A stretch of DNA of 64,000 nt from JABAQJ01 sp046327745 (lineage in GTDB: Bacteria; Gemmatimonadota; Gemmatimonadetes; Gemmatimonadales; Gemmatimonadaceae), in NCBI GenBank assembly GCA_046327745.1, contig JAXLXV010000016.1, forward strand, positions 62,001 to 126,000, read 5' to 3'. Position 1 is the stretch's first letter; each line of letters starts with the position of its first letter. The notes under the pieces are model-generated. The model worked only from the letters and a program-made list of their open reading frames with translations. It did not search any database and was not told the origin of the DNA. This document shows positions 46,440 to 55,051 of this stretch, one piece after another. Position numbers and translations under genes: made by a program.

Positions 46440-46588
46440 GCGAGGCCCTAACATCGGCCCAGGTGGGCAAGGTGGCGCCGCAGTGCATGCACAGTTGCAG
46501 CTGCTTGCCGCGCAGCGCGTCGCCCGCCACAACCCGCGCCATCCGGACGATTCCCGGCCATCCGTATAATCGTTAGGCGGCCGTAGCG

Positions 46589-48586
46589 CTATGGGTCACG
46601 ATCGAGTTCTACCCGCATCAGGTACATAGCGTGACGGGGGCCCGTGATGGCGGGATTCGTCCCCGTGACCCGAAAGTGCAGCACGTTGTCGCCCTCACTC
46701 AACGGCAGGGTCGCGACGTACGTCAGTTCGCCGCGCTCACGCTGCGGGCTGTACGTGTCCAAGGCCGTGCCCACCGGCTGATCGCGGTCGAACAGTCGCA
46801 CAATTCCGCCGTCAGGAGCGTGGACCGTCTGCACGGACACGCGATAGCGGCCGGCCGCGGTGGTGGTGGCGACCAAATCAACACCGTGTGGTCCAAAGAC
46901 ATCGTTGGCGCTGTCGGCGACAAGCGCGAGGAACTGACCAAAGCCTTTCTCTGAACGCTTGGCCAGCGTCGCGTTCCGAAACGAGAACGCGTCGATGGCC
47001 ACCAGCCACGAGGGATCCAGGACAATGTGGTTCACGTCAGTCACCCGGCGAGCCGCCGGGGACAGGTCGGTGGCACCCGTGGTTGGCGGCTGGCGCGAGT
47101 AGAAGTACGTGACCGCCGCGTAGTCCGTGATGGTGCTGTTGCCGGTGTCCGTGCCGTGCTCGATCGTGAAGTTGATGTCGCGCTGGTAGGCGTAGGCGTC
47201 ACCAAGGTACGTGCGGAACCCTCCTGTCCGTCCCAGAGAGATCGAATACCCTAACGATCCACTGAATGGCAGGGAGATGGCTCGGTCCCATCGACCCGGA
47301 ACGCCGTACCACCCTCCGTTAAACGAATCTTCCGAACCTGTGCCGTGAACGAGCGTGTCGCCATCGATGACCGCACGATCGTCGCCTTCGAAGAATTCCG
47401 TTCCCTCCACGCCGACCCCCTGGGCCTGGAGGGACAATCCCACCACGTGTCCCTGACCCGCGGTGCGAAGAAAGGTGAAGGGCTGGCCGCGGCGCGTGGG
47501 GTTCTCCCGTCGCCAGAAGGCGTAAAATCTCCCTTCATCCGACTGTCGCCTAACGGGAGACGTCGCGACACTCATCGACATTGCGATGGGCGCTTGCCCG
47601 CCGTCGAGCGTCAGGTCAAGGCGCGCCGTGCGGTCGTACGGCATGGGGAAGTACAGGTACGCCGTGTCGTTGGTCGTTCCCAGTAGCAGTGAGCGCGCGG
47701 TTGGCCTGCCAAAGGCGAATCCGAACAGGTCACCGACGGGACTCTCGATGGCCGGCGCCGTCGCCCCATCGAAGTAGCCGCGCAAGACGGCGCTGCGCGC
47801 GCGGCCAGCAAACGCGCTGGCCGGCCACAGCCGAATGCCCACGATCCGGCCCCCTGCCGTGGCCCTGAAGAGCGTGGTGGTCACACCCGGCTGAAGGACG
47901 CGCGACACCTCGTGGCGCGTGACGGTTGCGCCTGGCGGTGCCACAAGGCTCGAGAGATCGGTACCCGTGCGGCCGGCCACCTCACGCGCCTTGGCCAGTA
48001 CGGGATCGTTTGCGTCCGCCAGCTGCCACGAACGAATACCGGCATCGGCGCCATACCGCGCGTAGTTGAACTGGATGAACTGCACGCGCGCGGCTCGGGC
48101 AATAACCTTGAGCGACTTCTCGTAAGGAATCGGTGTGTACGTCCAGTATCCGCCGCCACCAAAATCCGTGAGTGGCGCGAGAAACGGGGCGTGACGGCCG
48201 AGCACCAGGTCGCGCATTTCCAGCGCCAACCGCGGCTGGGTTTCACCGTCGAAGTAGAACTCCAGGGTATCCGACGTCGGTGTCGGCGTGTGGAATCGAT
48301 AGAGCACGCCGGGTCCCGTGAGATCCGCCAGCACCAGCCCACGAGCCTCCTGCCGGACGAAGGAGTACTTCCCGGAGAACCCGTCGTCGTTGCCCTCGGT
48401 GCGGTCGTAACTGGAGACGAGTCCCACCGTGACGGAATGTCGCAAGCGCGGGAGTTCATCCAGCCGCGACACGGCGAGCGCGCCGAGTCCAGGAACTGGC
48501 GATCGGGGCGCTCCTTGTCCGGCAAGGGGGCCTCGGCCAAGCACCAGCAGGGCAAACACCCACGCGACTCGTGACGTCCTCAGCAC
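46589..48586 (-). CDS. DUF2961 (GH172-like) exported protein
   Basis: About 665 residues with a signal peptide (VAWVFALLVLGRGPLAGQG). The DUF2961 region includes SSYDRTEGNDDGFSG, ADLTGPGVLYRFHTPTP, LEFYFDGETQPRLALEMRDL, and later HGTGSEDSFNGGWY with the acidic residues implicated in GH172 fructosidases and arabinofuranosidases. A C-terminal beta domain ends the protein. The start is a GTG at 48586 preceded by GAGAGGAG; the long upstream frame (to 48835) is rejected because it has neither ribosome site nor signal character. It probably hydrolyses a fructose- or arabinose-containing glycan. Confidence 0.85.
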   Translation of the reverse strand: MLRTSRVAWVFALLVLGRGPLAGQGAPRSPVPGLGALAVSRLDELPRLRHSVTVGLVSSYDRTEGNDDGFSGKYSFVRQEARGLVLADLTGPGVLYRFHTPTPTSDTLEFYFDGETQPRLALEMRDLVLGRHAPFLAPLTDFGGGGYWTYTPIPYEKSLKVIARAARVQFIQFNYARYGADAGIRSWQLADANDPVLAKAREVAGRTGTDLSSLVAPPGATVTRHEVSRVLQPGVTTTLFRATAGGRIVGIRLWPASAFAGRARSAVLRGYFDGATAPAIESPVGDLFGFAFGRPTARSLLLGTTNDTAYLYFPMPYDRTARLDLTLDGGQAPIAMSMSVATSPVRRQSDEGRFYAFWRRENPTRRGQPFTFLRTAGQGHVVGLSLQAQGVGVEGTEFFEGDDRAVIDGDTLVHGTGSEDSFNGGWYGVPGRWDRAISLPFSGSLGYSISLGRTGGFRTYLGDAYAYQRDINFTIEHGTDTGNSTITDYAAVTYFYSRQPPTTGATDLSPAARRVTDVNHIVLDPSWLVAIDAFSFRNATLAKRSEKGFGQFLALVADSANDVFGPHGVDLVATTTAAGRYRVSVQTVHAPDGGIVRLFDRDQPVGTALDTYSPQRERGELTYVATLPLSEGDNVLHFRVTGTNPAITGPRHAMYLMRVELDRDP

Positions 48587-48820
48587 GGAAACTCCTCTCA
48601 AATGGTTGGCGGCAGTCACTCTACAGGAGTTGCGCCAAACAGGCCATGGCTGAGCGGTCGTCGGATTTCGTCGTGGGGTCGGCCAGAAAACCAATCCGCT
48701 CGCGCCTAGCCGACGTATCAACTTCAGCAATACCAATTGGGAACCGACCGCCGGCCCGGTGACGGGCATCAGACGGCCGGAACCTGGGCGGCTGGGTATG
48801 CACCTGATTCGGTGAGGAGA

Positions 48821-49414
48821 ATGGGAGCGAAACATCGGTCAGCCGTTGGCGCGTCGGATTCGGCGCTCTTGAACCGCGCCATGGCGGGGGATGGGCGCGC
48901 CGCGGGACTGCTCTTCGATCGCTATAGTCGTGTGTCGTACGGCCTCGCGCTCGCCATGCTGGGAGACGAGACTGAGGCGCAGCATGTGGTCAGCGAGTCG
49001 TTCGCCGAGTTGTGGCGAGAGGCCGCGTATGGTGTGCCGGCGGACGCCGGAACGGTCGAAGCCGCGATCTCAATGATCGTTCGGCGACGAGCGTTGCGGA
49101 GTCAAAGGACGCGGCGATCGGATCCGGTGCGTGGCGAGCTGCAACAGTCCAGTGGTGGTCCCCAGGGGACTGCGGGTCGGTTCACATCGCCGGGCTCTTC
49201 TCGTGATGTGGTGGTGGGTGTGCTAGAGGGTCTTCCTCTCATGCAGCGGCGTGCCCTCGAGTTGGCGTACTTCCGGGGACTTGCGATTCGGGAGATTGCG
49301 ACCGAAATACGTGAGCCGGAGCAGGTTGTGATTTCGTATCTTCGTTCGGCTATGGACGCACTTAAGCGCGCCAGTGCTATGCAAGCTCACTCCCACGCGG
49401 CAGCAGGTCGCTAA
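48821..49414 (+). CDS. ECF-type RNA polymerase sigma factor
   Basis: About 197 residues. Region 2 is LLNRAMAGDGRAAGLLFDRYSRVSYGLALAMLGDETEAQHVVSESFAELW. Region 4 is VLEGLPLMQRRALELAYFRGLAIREIATEIREPEQVVISYLRSAMDAL, a SigK/SigL-like arrangement that fits the RskA-type anti-sigma gene directly after it. The two genes overlap as TAATG. The start at 48821 is preferred to one at 48737, which adds residues without homology. Confidence 0.9.
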   Translation: MGAKHRSAVGASDSALLNRAMAGDGRAAGLLFDRYSRVSYGLALAMLGDETEAQHVVSESFAELWREAAYGVPADAGTVEAAISMIVRRRALRSQRTRRSDPVRGELQQSSGGPQGTAGRFTSPGSSRDVVVGVLEGLPLMQRRALELAYFRGLAIREIATEIREPEQVVISYLRSAMDALKRASAMQAHSHAAAGR

Positions 49415-50205
49415 TGACACACGAGACATATCTCGAGTCGGCTGCGGCCTACGCACTGGGGGCGCTGGATGAACGCGACCGCGGAGCCTTTGAGGCCCAC
49501 CTGGCGGAATGCGCCGAATGTCGTTCGGCCGTCGCAGAGTACCGGAACGTCGCGGGACTGTTGGCGTACGCGGTCCCGAATGGCAGACCCGCGGATGGTG
49601 AGGCACTCCGTCGCCGTGTCATTCAGGAAGCCGCCAACGTTCGTCCGCTCACGAGCGCTGCGTCGCGCCGGCCTGCTATGGGCCAACGTCGATCCAGCAT
49701 CCCGTGGCTGGCGGCCGCGGCGTGCCTACTGGTAGCTGGACTCAGCGGCGTTGCATGGCGTCGCGCACGCAGCGATGCAGAGCTCCTTGGTCTGGATCTC
49801 GCGGCGGCTCGGGCCGGCCTCGCGTCACGCGACTCGACCATCGCGGCGTTCTTTGGGCCCGAAGTTCACGTGGTGTCGCTGAGCGAGGCGGAGCAGAAGC
49901 CAAAGATGCGCGTGTACTGGAATCACACGCGCAACCTGTTCATCGTGACGGCGTTCAACGTGCCGAGGGCACCTGAGGGTAAGACCTATCAGCTGTGGGC
50001 CATGGTGAAGGGCAAGGCTCCCATTTCCATGGGGACCTTCAAGACGGACTCGTCGGGTCGTGCGACGGCGCTGCTTCAGGTCGCGTCTTCTGTGATCGAC
50101 GCGGGACATATCGACGACTGTGCTCTGACCATGGAACCCGAGGGCGGATCTGCCCAGCCCACCGAAAGTCCACGACTGATCGGCTCCTGGCGTCACGTCG
50201 ACTGA
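49414..50205 (+). CDS. RskA-like zinc-binding anti-sigma factor
   Basis: Membrane anti-sigma factor of 263 residues. The cytoplasmic zinc-type anti-sigma domain has the pattern His-x3-Cys-x2-Cys in AHLAECAECRSAV. A single helix (IPWLAAAACLLVAGLSGVAW, near residues 93-112) separates it from a periplasmic RskA domain with VYWNHTRNLFIVTAFNVPRAPEGKTYQLWAMV and the final LIGSW. It binds the ECF sigma encoded upstream. Such systems are usually released by regulated proteolysis; no protease gene is adjacent. Confidence 0.9.
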   Translation: MTHETYLESAAAYALGALDERDRGAFEAHLAECAECRSAVAEYRNVAGLLAYAVPNGRPADGEALRRRVIQEAANVRPLTSAASRRPAMGQRRSSIPWLAAAACLLVAGLSGVAWRRARSDAELLGLDLAAARAGLASRDSTIAAFFGPEVHVVSLSEAEQKPKMRVYWNHTRNLFIVTAFNVPRAPEGKTYQLWAMVKGKAPISMGTFKTDSSGRATALLQVASSVIDAGHIDDCALTMEPEGGSAQPTESPRLIGSWRHVD

Positions 50206-50220
50206 CGGACCGCAAAAGAA

Positions 50221-50258
50221 AACGCCGGTTCAACGTGGAGGCGCGTTGAACCGGCGTT
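50221..50258. terminator. Intrinsic terminator between convergent genes
   Basis: A perfect 15-bp stem (AACGCCGGTTCAACG and complement) encloses an eight-base loop. On the minus strand it is followed by TTTTCTTTT, making a strong terminator for the FecR-fusion gene. The plus-strand tail is poor in T, so it is weaker for the anti-sigma gene. Confidence 0.9.
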
Positions 50259-50273
50259 GTTACTGCGTCGTCA

Positions 50274-51521
50274 CTACTTTTTGGCCGTGACGTCGCGCAG
50301 CAACCACTTCTTCCCGTCGAAGTCAAAGAGCACGGAGCCGTTGGTTTCCATGGCGCTCATGGCCACCTTGGCGGAGTCCAGGCCCGCTTGCATGGAGACC
50401 TTGCGGTCGAGCAGCGCCTTGTCGGCAGCCACAACATCCAGCTGGTACCAGCGCTTCAGCAACGGGAGCACGTCCTTGATCGGCAGGTCCGTCACTTCAA
50501 ACTGCCCGTTGATCCAGCCGAGCGCGCCGGCCAGTTCCTTGTCGGTCGGTGTGCCAACGCCGCTGGACTTCACGGCCACCGCGTCACCAGCCTTCACGAC
50601 CTCGTCCTTCCCGCCCTTCGGGGTCACGATCACTTCGCCCTCGCGCACCCGTACGGTTACGCGACCGTCCGTCGGATAGGCGGAGACGTCGAAGGCGGTA
50701 CCCGTCGCCTTGATCGTCGCGCGTCCGGCCCGAACGATGAACGGCAGGGGCTGACCAGCGGCCACGACGAAGGAGGCCGTTCCGTCCAGTCCCACCGCCC
50801 GTAACGTGGTTGGGAACACCGGCGGAATGCGAAGGTGCGAATCCGCGCCTAACGTGACCACCGTTCCCTCATCCAACTTCACGTTTCCACGCTGTCCATT
50901 CTTCGTGGAAATCTCACGCGTGTCCTGATGCGCCAAGGCTCGCGAAATCTTGCCCTCTTCCTTGGAGGCGGGAATCCAGAAGAGCACCGCCATGATGATC
51001 AGGGCCACGGCGGCAATGCCACCGACCGCGAAAATCGGGAAGCGCTTCTTCTGCCCCATCGCCGCCATGTGCTCGGCTGCATGGTGCTTGGAAAGAGATT
51101 GCCGCTCCTGTTGCAGCTTGTCATGCACATCTGAGGATGCGTGAATCGCCGCCTTGATGTGGCCCCAGACGTCATCGATAGTTGGTGCCGCCACTGCATG
51201 CTGCGCCTTTTTTGCGCCAGGCGCGTCGTGGCGGTGCAGGGCGGCCAGCCGTCCCTTTTCGCGGATCGCGATCTCGTGCGTGACCCGTTCCATGTACGCT
51301 TCCAGCGCGAGCGGCGTCTCCATTTGGGCCCGGTCCTGCCACGAACGAAGGATCACACTCTCCACGACCTTGCTGGCCCGCGCTGCTTCCGGCACCTCGG
51401 CGCGTGCAAGTTCAAGCAGGGTGGGGAACTTGGCGTAAAACACGCGTTCCAAGGCATGCTCGTCTCCGCCGCGGAATGCGGTCACCAAGTCGGCGTCGAG
51501 ACGATTGAGTGTGGCGGGCAT
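50274..51521 (-). CDS. Membrane FecR-domain protein with sigma-region-2-like N-terminus
   Basis: Protein of 415 residues with an unusual layout. Residues 1-90 (DADLVTAFRGGDEHALERVF... VVESVILRSWQDRAQME... YMERVTHEIAIREKGR) read like ECF sigma region 2, not the usual FecR N-terminal anti-sigma domain. A linker with DDVWGHIKAAI follows, then one membrane helix (161-184). The periplasmic FecR domain is near 205-330 (STKNGQRGNVKLDEGTVVTL, TAFDVSAYPTDGRVTVRVREGEV), and a FecR C-terminal domain is near 345-410 (VTDLPIKDVLPLLKRWYQLDV). I see no region 4. It may be a membrane-held sigma-like decoy or regulator; the function is inferred. Confidence 0.8.
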   Translation of the reverse strand: MPATLNRLDADLVTAFRGGDEHALERVFYAKFPTLLELARAEVPEAARASKVVESVILRSWQDRAQMETPLALEAYMERVTHEIAIREKGRLAALHRHDAPGAKKAQHAVAAPTIDDVWGHIKAAIHASSDVHDKLQQERQSLSKHHAAEHMAAMGQKKRFPIFAVGGIAAVALIIMAVLFWIPASKEEGKISRALAHQDTREISTKNGQRGNVKLDEGTVVTLGADSHLRIPPVFPTTLRAVGLDGTASFVVAAGQPLPFIVRAGRATIKATGTAFDVSAYPTDGRVTVRVREGEVIVTPKGGKDEVVKAGDAVAVKSSGVGTPTDKELAGALGWINGQFEVTDLPIKDVLPLLKRWYQLDVVAADKALLDRKVSMQAGLDSAKVAMSAMETNGSVLFDFDGKKWLLRDVTAKK

Positions 51522-51919
51522 AGGCTCTCCTGGCAGGGTAGGGCGTCGCGAATTGCTGACACCACAACTGCCGTCACCCCGTTTGCCCCACTAGAGCAAT
51601 TCCCGGTACCCGCTGCCGGGCAATCGCTGACACGAGGCGCCTATCGCGCACGGCAAACACCCTAACGATCATCGAGTTGCGAGCCGTAGACCCGTTGGGA
51701 TTGGCAACGAGAGATAAGGAATGTCCAACACTTCCTTACCCGATGACCCGTCGCTTGGCTGGAGCGTCCTTGCTCATGGAAGGGGGCCGCTGCCGGTGCC
51801 CCGTCCGACGCCGGCGAAGCATCGGTTCGCACGACCGCTGCGTTGATCCGGCGCCGTCCAGTGACCAATTTTCTATCTATCGCCTTTCACCCGGTCATGG
51901 CCCTGCCGCAGGAACCCCG
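51522..51919. other. Intergenic region, about 400 bases, mostly featureless
   Basis: It separates the divergent FecR-fusion and small-protein genes. I see one CCTAACG heptamer (51661-51667), one inverted repeat (51715-51738) and a weak hairpin CCCGG-N9-CCGGG near 51602-51620. No convincing open frame, RNA gene or consensus promoter was found. Confidence 0.5.
51715..51738. promoter_or_regulatory. Inverted repeat, possible operator
   Basis: Perfect seven-base arms TAAGGAA and TTCCTTA are separated by ten bases in the divergent intergenic region. The spacing would place the arms about 1.6 helical turns apart. No T-tract follows, so it is not a terminator. Binding protein unknown. Confidence 0.3.
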
Positions 51920-52099
51920 ATGAACGAGAAGCAACTCCAGGCCCTCGCCCGAAAGAACGCCGCCAAAGCGGTGAAGAACCAGAACAAACCGCGGCCGTCC
52001 TACGATGCGACGCTCGATGCGACGCGAGGCAGTTCGGATGAAACCGCAGCGCTCGAGGCGCAGCGGATGTTCAAGGAAATGAAACGCCGAGAGTTCTAG
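51920..52099 (+). CDS. Small charged protein of unknown function
   Basis: A 59-residue, lysine- and glutamine-rich, probably cytoplasmic helical protein (MNEKQLQALARKNAAKAVKN ... AQRMFKEMKRREF). The ATG at 51920 has AGGA eight bases upstream and a terminator-like hairpin follows the stop by about a dozen bases, which supports a real small gene. The frame upstream of the ATG has no coding character. I do not recognise the family. Confidence 0.65.
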   Translation: MNEKQLQALARKNAAKAVKNQNKPRPSYDATLDATRGSSDETAALEAQRMFKEMKRREF

Positions 52100-52110
52100 G
52101 GAAAAGCAAC

Positions 52111-52142
52111 GGGCGGGACACGAGATCACTCGCGTCCCGCCC
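52111..52142. terminator. Intrinsic terminator between convergent genes
   Basis: Stem GGGCGGGACACGAG paired with CTCGCGTCCCGCCC (one mismatch), four-base loop. The minus-strand tail is GTTGCTTTTCCC, the better U-tract; the plus tail is ACGTGTTTC. It serves the small-protein gene and the amidohydrolase gene. Confidence 0.8.
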
Positions 52143-52162
52143 ACGTGTTTCAGCCCACGCCG

Positions 52163-53782
52163 CTACTGAATCGAGCGAATCGTCGGATACTTGATCCCGA
52201 GTTGCTCGAGGTACGAGCCGTACTTCGTCGCGTCGTAGTAGTACTTACGCATCTCTGGCCGATAGCGCGCCATGATATCCGCGTTCAGCCAGATCGCTGG
52301 CTGATCGTTCGGCCCGATGAACGGCGTGTACTTCACCTCCTTGGTCTGGACGTTGCGGAAGTAGTCCCACGCGTCCGCCACCACCGTCGGCTTCAATAAT
52401 AGGTCAAGGAGCGTCAACGCCTGGACCTTCGCCCCGGCAACCGCCCCCTTGTGAGCGATGGGCGTGGCCATGGCGATTGCGTTCGCCCAGTTGTGTCCCG
52501 GTCCCCCCGGAATATTCGAGGGATACGACAGGGTCACGGTCGGCACATTCCACGACACATCGCCGATGTCGTCCGAACCACCGCCAAGCGACGGACGGTT
52601 CGGTTGCGGGGCCCGCATTTCGGCGGGCTTCATCGCCAGCCCAGAATCCGGCACGCCGAGTTCGCGCTGAAGACCCTTGGCGAGCAGTTGATCTGCTTCG
52701 GTCCATGTTGGATTGCCCACCCGCTTGATGTTCTCGTTCGTGGCTTCGGCAATGGCCTTGTTGAAGTGCCCAGACCACGCCGATCCGAGGACGACGATCG
52801 TATCGAGCTTGGTGTCTGTCATGAGAGCGGCGCCCTGCGCCACTCGCTTGGCAAACTCGAACATCTCCTTGGTTTTGGGATAGTCCACGTGCCGGAAGTA
52901 GAACCAGATGGAAGCGGTTTGCGGCACGACGTTGGGCTGGTCGCCGCCGTCCTTGATCACGTAGTGCGACCGCTGGGCTACCTCCATGTGCTCGCGATGG
53001 TACTCCCAGCCTTGGGCCATCAGCATGACGGCGTCGAGGGCGGACTTCCCTCGCCATGGTGCGCCCGCGGCGTGCGCCGTTTGACCGCGAAACCGGAACT
53101 CGGCAGACACGAGGGCGTTTGAACCTGACGGGCCATAGCCCACGGCCAGGTTGTCACCGACATGCGTGAACAGGGTGACGTCCACGTCCTTGAACACGCC
53201 GGCGCGCACCAGATACGCCTTGGTCCCCAGCTGCTCCTCGGCGACCCCCGGCCAGATCACCAAGGTGCCGGGAATCTTTTCCCGCGTCATGAGCTCCTTC
53301 ACCACCAGGGCCGCCGCAATGTTCACGGATTGTCCCGAGTTGTGCCCTTCGCCGTGCCCCGGCGCGCCCTGAATCAGGAAGTCGCGATACCCAACAGCGG
53401 GCTTCTGGTTCGACTGGGGAATACCGTCGATGTCGGAGCCTAACGAGATCACCGGCTTGCCAGACCCCCACCTCGCGACCCAGGACGTTGGGATCCCTGC
53501 CACGCCGCTGTCCACGGAGAACCCATTGTCGCGGAGGATCTTCATCAGGTACTTCGACGTCTCGAACTCCTGAAAGCCAAGCTCCCCGAACGAGAACTGC
53601 GTATCGATCATCTCCTGGATCATCTTGGCCTTGGCATCCACCATCTGCAGCGCCTCGGTCTTGAGCTTCTCCAGCTTCGGGTCGACCGCGGGTGCCTTCG
53701 CACCCTTCTGGGCCAACAGCGGACACGGGCCCGTGGCAGCCAGGACCAGCGAGCAAGCGACGACTGCGTTCCGCAACGACAT
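52163..53782 (-). CDS. M20 family amidohydrolase (AbgB/aminoacylase-like), exported
   Basis: About 539 residues with a signal peptide (AVVACSLVLAATGPCPLLAQ). The metal site includes SLGSDIDGIPQSNQ, GHGEGHNSGQ and the glutamate pair WPGVAEEQLGTKAYL. A dimerisation insert has FRGQTAHAAGAPWRGKSALDAV with the catalytic-type histidine, and a late histidine lies in GGPGHNWANA. The layout matches aminobenzoyl-glutamate-hydrolase-type M20D enzymes. I prefer the ATG at 53782, which has GGAG six bases upstream, over one 12 bases earlier. Confidence 0.88.
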   Translation of the reverse strand: MSLRNAVVACSLVLAATGPCPLLAQKGAKAPAVDPKLEKLKTEALQMVDAKAKMIQEMIDTQFSFGELGFQEFETSKYLMKILRDNGFSVDSGVAGIPTSWVARWGSGKPVISLGSDIDGIPQSNQKPAVGYRDFLIQGAPGHGEGHNSGQSVNIAAALVVKELMTREKIPGTLVIWPGVAEEQLGTKAYLVRAGVFKDVDVTLFTHVGDNLAVGYGPSGSNALVSAEFRFRGQTAHAAGAPWRGKSALDAVMLMAQGWEYHREHMEVAQRSHYVIKDGGDQPNVVPQTASIWFYFRHVDYPKTKEMFEFAKRVAQGAALMTDTKLDTIVVLGSAWSGHFNKAIAEATNENIKRVGNPTWTEADQLLAKGLQRELGVPDSGLAMKPAEMRAPQPNRPSLGGGSDDIGDVSWNVPTVTLSYPSNIPGGPGHNWANAIAMATPIAHKGAVAGAKVQALTLLDLLLKPTVVADAWDYFRNVQTKEVKYTPFIGPNDQPAIWLNADIMARYRPEMRKYYYDATKYGSYLEQLGIKYPTIRSIQ

Positions 53783-53986
53783 GGACAACTCCATTTCTGG
53801 TGGTAGGTGGAGAGTGCTTTGTAACGCCTTGCAGCCACCGGCACGTCGACGTGCGCCGTCATTTGTCCGGGGCCGCGTCAGGGCTGCGTAAGTGATGGCG
53901 AGCCAAGGGATGCGCGGACGAAGATACGATCAGCCGGAAGGAGGGACAGCCGCTGAGCAGATCAGATATCATCCGGCCCGGTCAAT

Positions 53987-54041
53987 TCGTCCAAGTCTTG
54001 TCAGGATAATGTCCGGCTAATAGCTTGGAGTTGTCCAGTTA
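53987..54041 (+). promoter_or_regulatory. Phased 11-bp direct repeats, candidate CarH-type operator
   Basis: Consecutive 11-base units read TCGTCCAAGTC (53987), TTGTCAGGATA (53998), ATGTCCGGCTA (54009), a degenerate unit (54020) and TTGTCCAGTTA (54031). The three best continue with AT, giving the 13-mer pattern WTGTCnnGnTAAT-like. One-turn phasing matches how CarH tetramers are reported to bind 11-bp direct repeats. The block ends 13 bases before the regulator's ATG. Confidence 0.55.
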
Positions 54042-54054
54042 ATCCCCCTTTCCC

Positions 54055-54999
54055 ATGCCCGACACAAAAAAGTCCGACGGCGTCCTCCCCGTTCGATTGG
54101 TCCTCCGGCGCACCGGTCTCTCCGCCGATGTGCTCCGCGCTTGGGAGCGCCGCTATGGCGCCGTGCACCCTGAACGCTCGGCCGGCGGCCAGCGTCTCTA
54201 TCGGGAGGTTGATGTCGTGCGGCTGGAAAAGCTCCGCCGCCTAACGATCCTTGGTCATTCCATTGGGCAGGTGGCGCGACTCACGGACCCGCAGCTGGAC
54301 GTCCTGCTTCCCGGCTCGGATCACGCGCCCGCGGAGTCCCAAGCGAGACCACGCCGTGACGACGCCGAACTGACCCCCGACGGCTTGCGAGCGAACTGCC
54401 TGAAGGCCATCGAACGCATGGATGCGTTGCTGCTCGATGCCACGCTGCGGCGCGCGGCCATTTCCCTCGGTCCAGTCGCCTTTGCCGAACGCGTGGTGGG
54501 CCCGCTCGTCGTACAGGTGGGCGAACTCTGGCACCGCGGAACGTTGCGCGTGGGCCAGGAGCACCTCGCCAGCTCAACCATTCGCTCCGTGCTGTCGTGG
54601 CTCTGTCGGGCGTCGAGCCCGCAGGCGGGACAGGGAACGCTGCTCGTGGCCACAACGCAGGGGCAACGTCACGAGCTTGGAGCGATGATGGCGGCGGCCG
54701 TCGCCAGTGCGGAAGGTTGGAACGCCGTCTATCTGGGCCCCGATCTGCCTGTCGAGGAGATCGCGGAAGCCGCACGTTCCACAGACGCGGCGGCCATCGC
54801 CTTGAGCTTTGTCCTTCCCACCACGGGGGGAGAGGTTGAGGACCGCATCCGCCAACTACGCGGTTTGGTGCGCCAAGAAGTCACCGTGTTTGTGGGTGGC
54901 TCCGCGTCAAACGCGGTGGCCTCGCGACTGGAACGCTATGGCGTGACTCACGTGTCCACACTGGCATCGTTCCGAGATCACCTGCGGCGCGCGCCCTGA
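54055..54999 (+). CDS. MerR-family regulator with B12-binding domain, CarH-like photoreceptor
   Basis: Protein of 314 residues. The MerR-type winged helix is at 12-75 (RRTGLSADVLRAWERRYG...RSAGGQRLYREVDVVRL). A four-helix domain carries W159-H160 and E169-H170, the Trp-x9-Glu-His signature of adenosylcobalamin light sensors. The B12 Rossmann domain has QRHELG with H206 as probable lower axial ligand; the spacing H160 to H206 is almost the same as in Thermus CarH (132 to 177). It should repress in the dark and release DNA on illumination. No carotenoid or photolyase gene is adjacent; nearby candidates are itself and the divergent M20 gene. Confidence 0.88.
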   Translation: MPDTKKSDGVLPVRLVLRRTGLSADVLRAWERRYGAVHPERSAGGQRLYREVDVVRLEKLRRLTILGHSIGQVARLTDPQLDVLLPGSDHAPAESQARPRRDDAELTPDGLRANCLKAIERMDALLLDATLRRAAISLGPVAFAERVVGPLVVQVGELWHRGTLRVGQEHLASSTIRSVLSWLCRASSPQAGQGTLLVATTQGQRHELGAMMAAAVASAEGWNAVYLGPDLPVEEIAEAARSTDAAAIALSFVLPTTGGEVEDRIRQLRGLVRQEVTVFVGGSASNAVASRLERYGVTHVSTLASFRDHLRRAP

Positions 55000-55051
55000 T
55001 CACTCGTTCCCATAACCCGCGCGTGATACGCGCGGCGTGCGCCCCGCAGCG

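Noticed and set aside
46439..46588. Small cysteine/histidine-rich reading frames between the permease and the GH172 gene
   Set aside because: The frames have no ribosome site and are continuations or shadows of neighbouring frames; no support for a gene.
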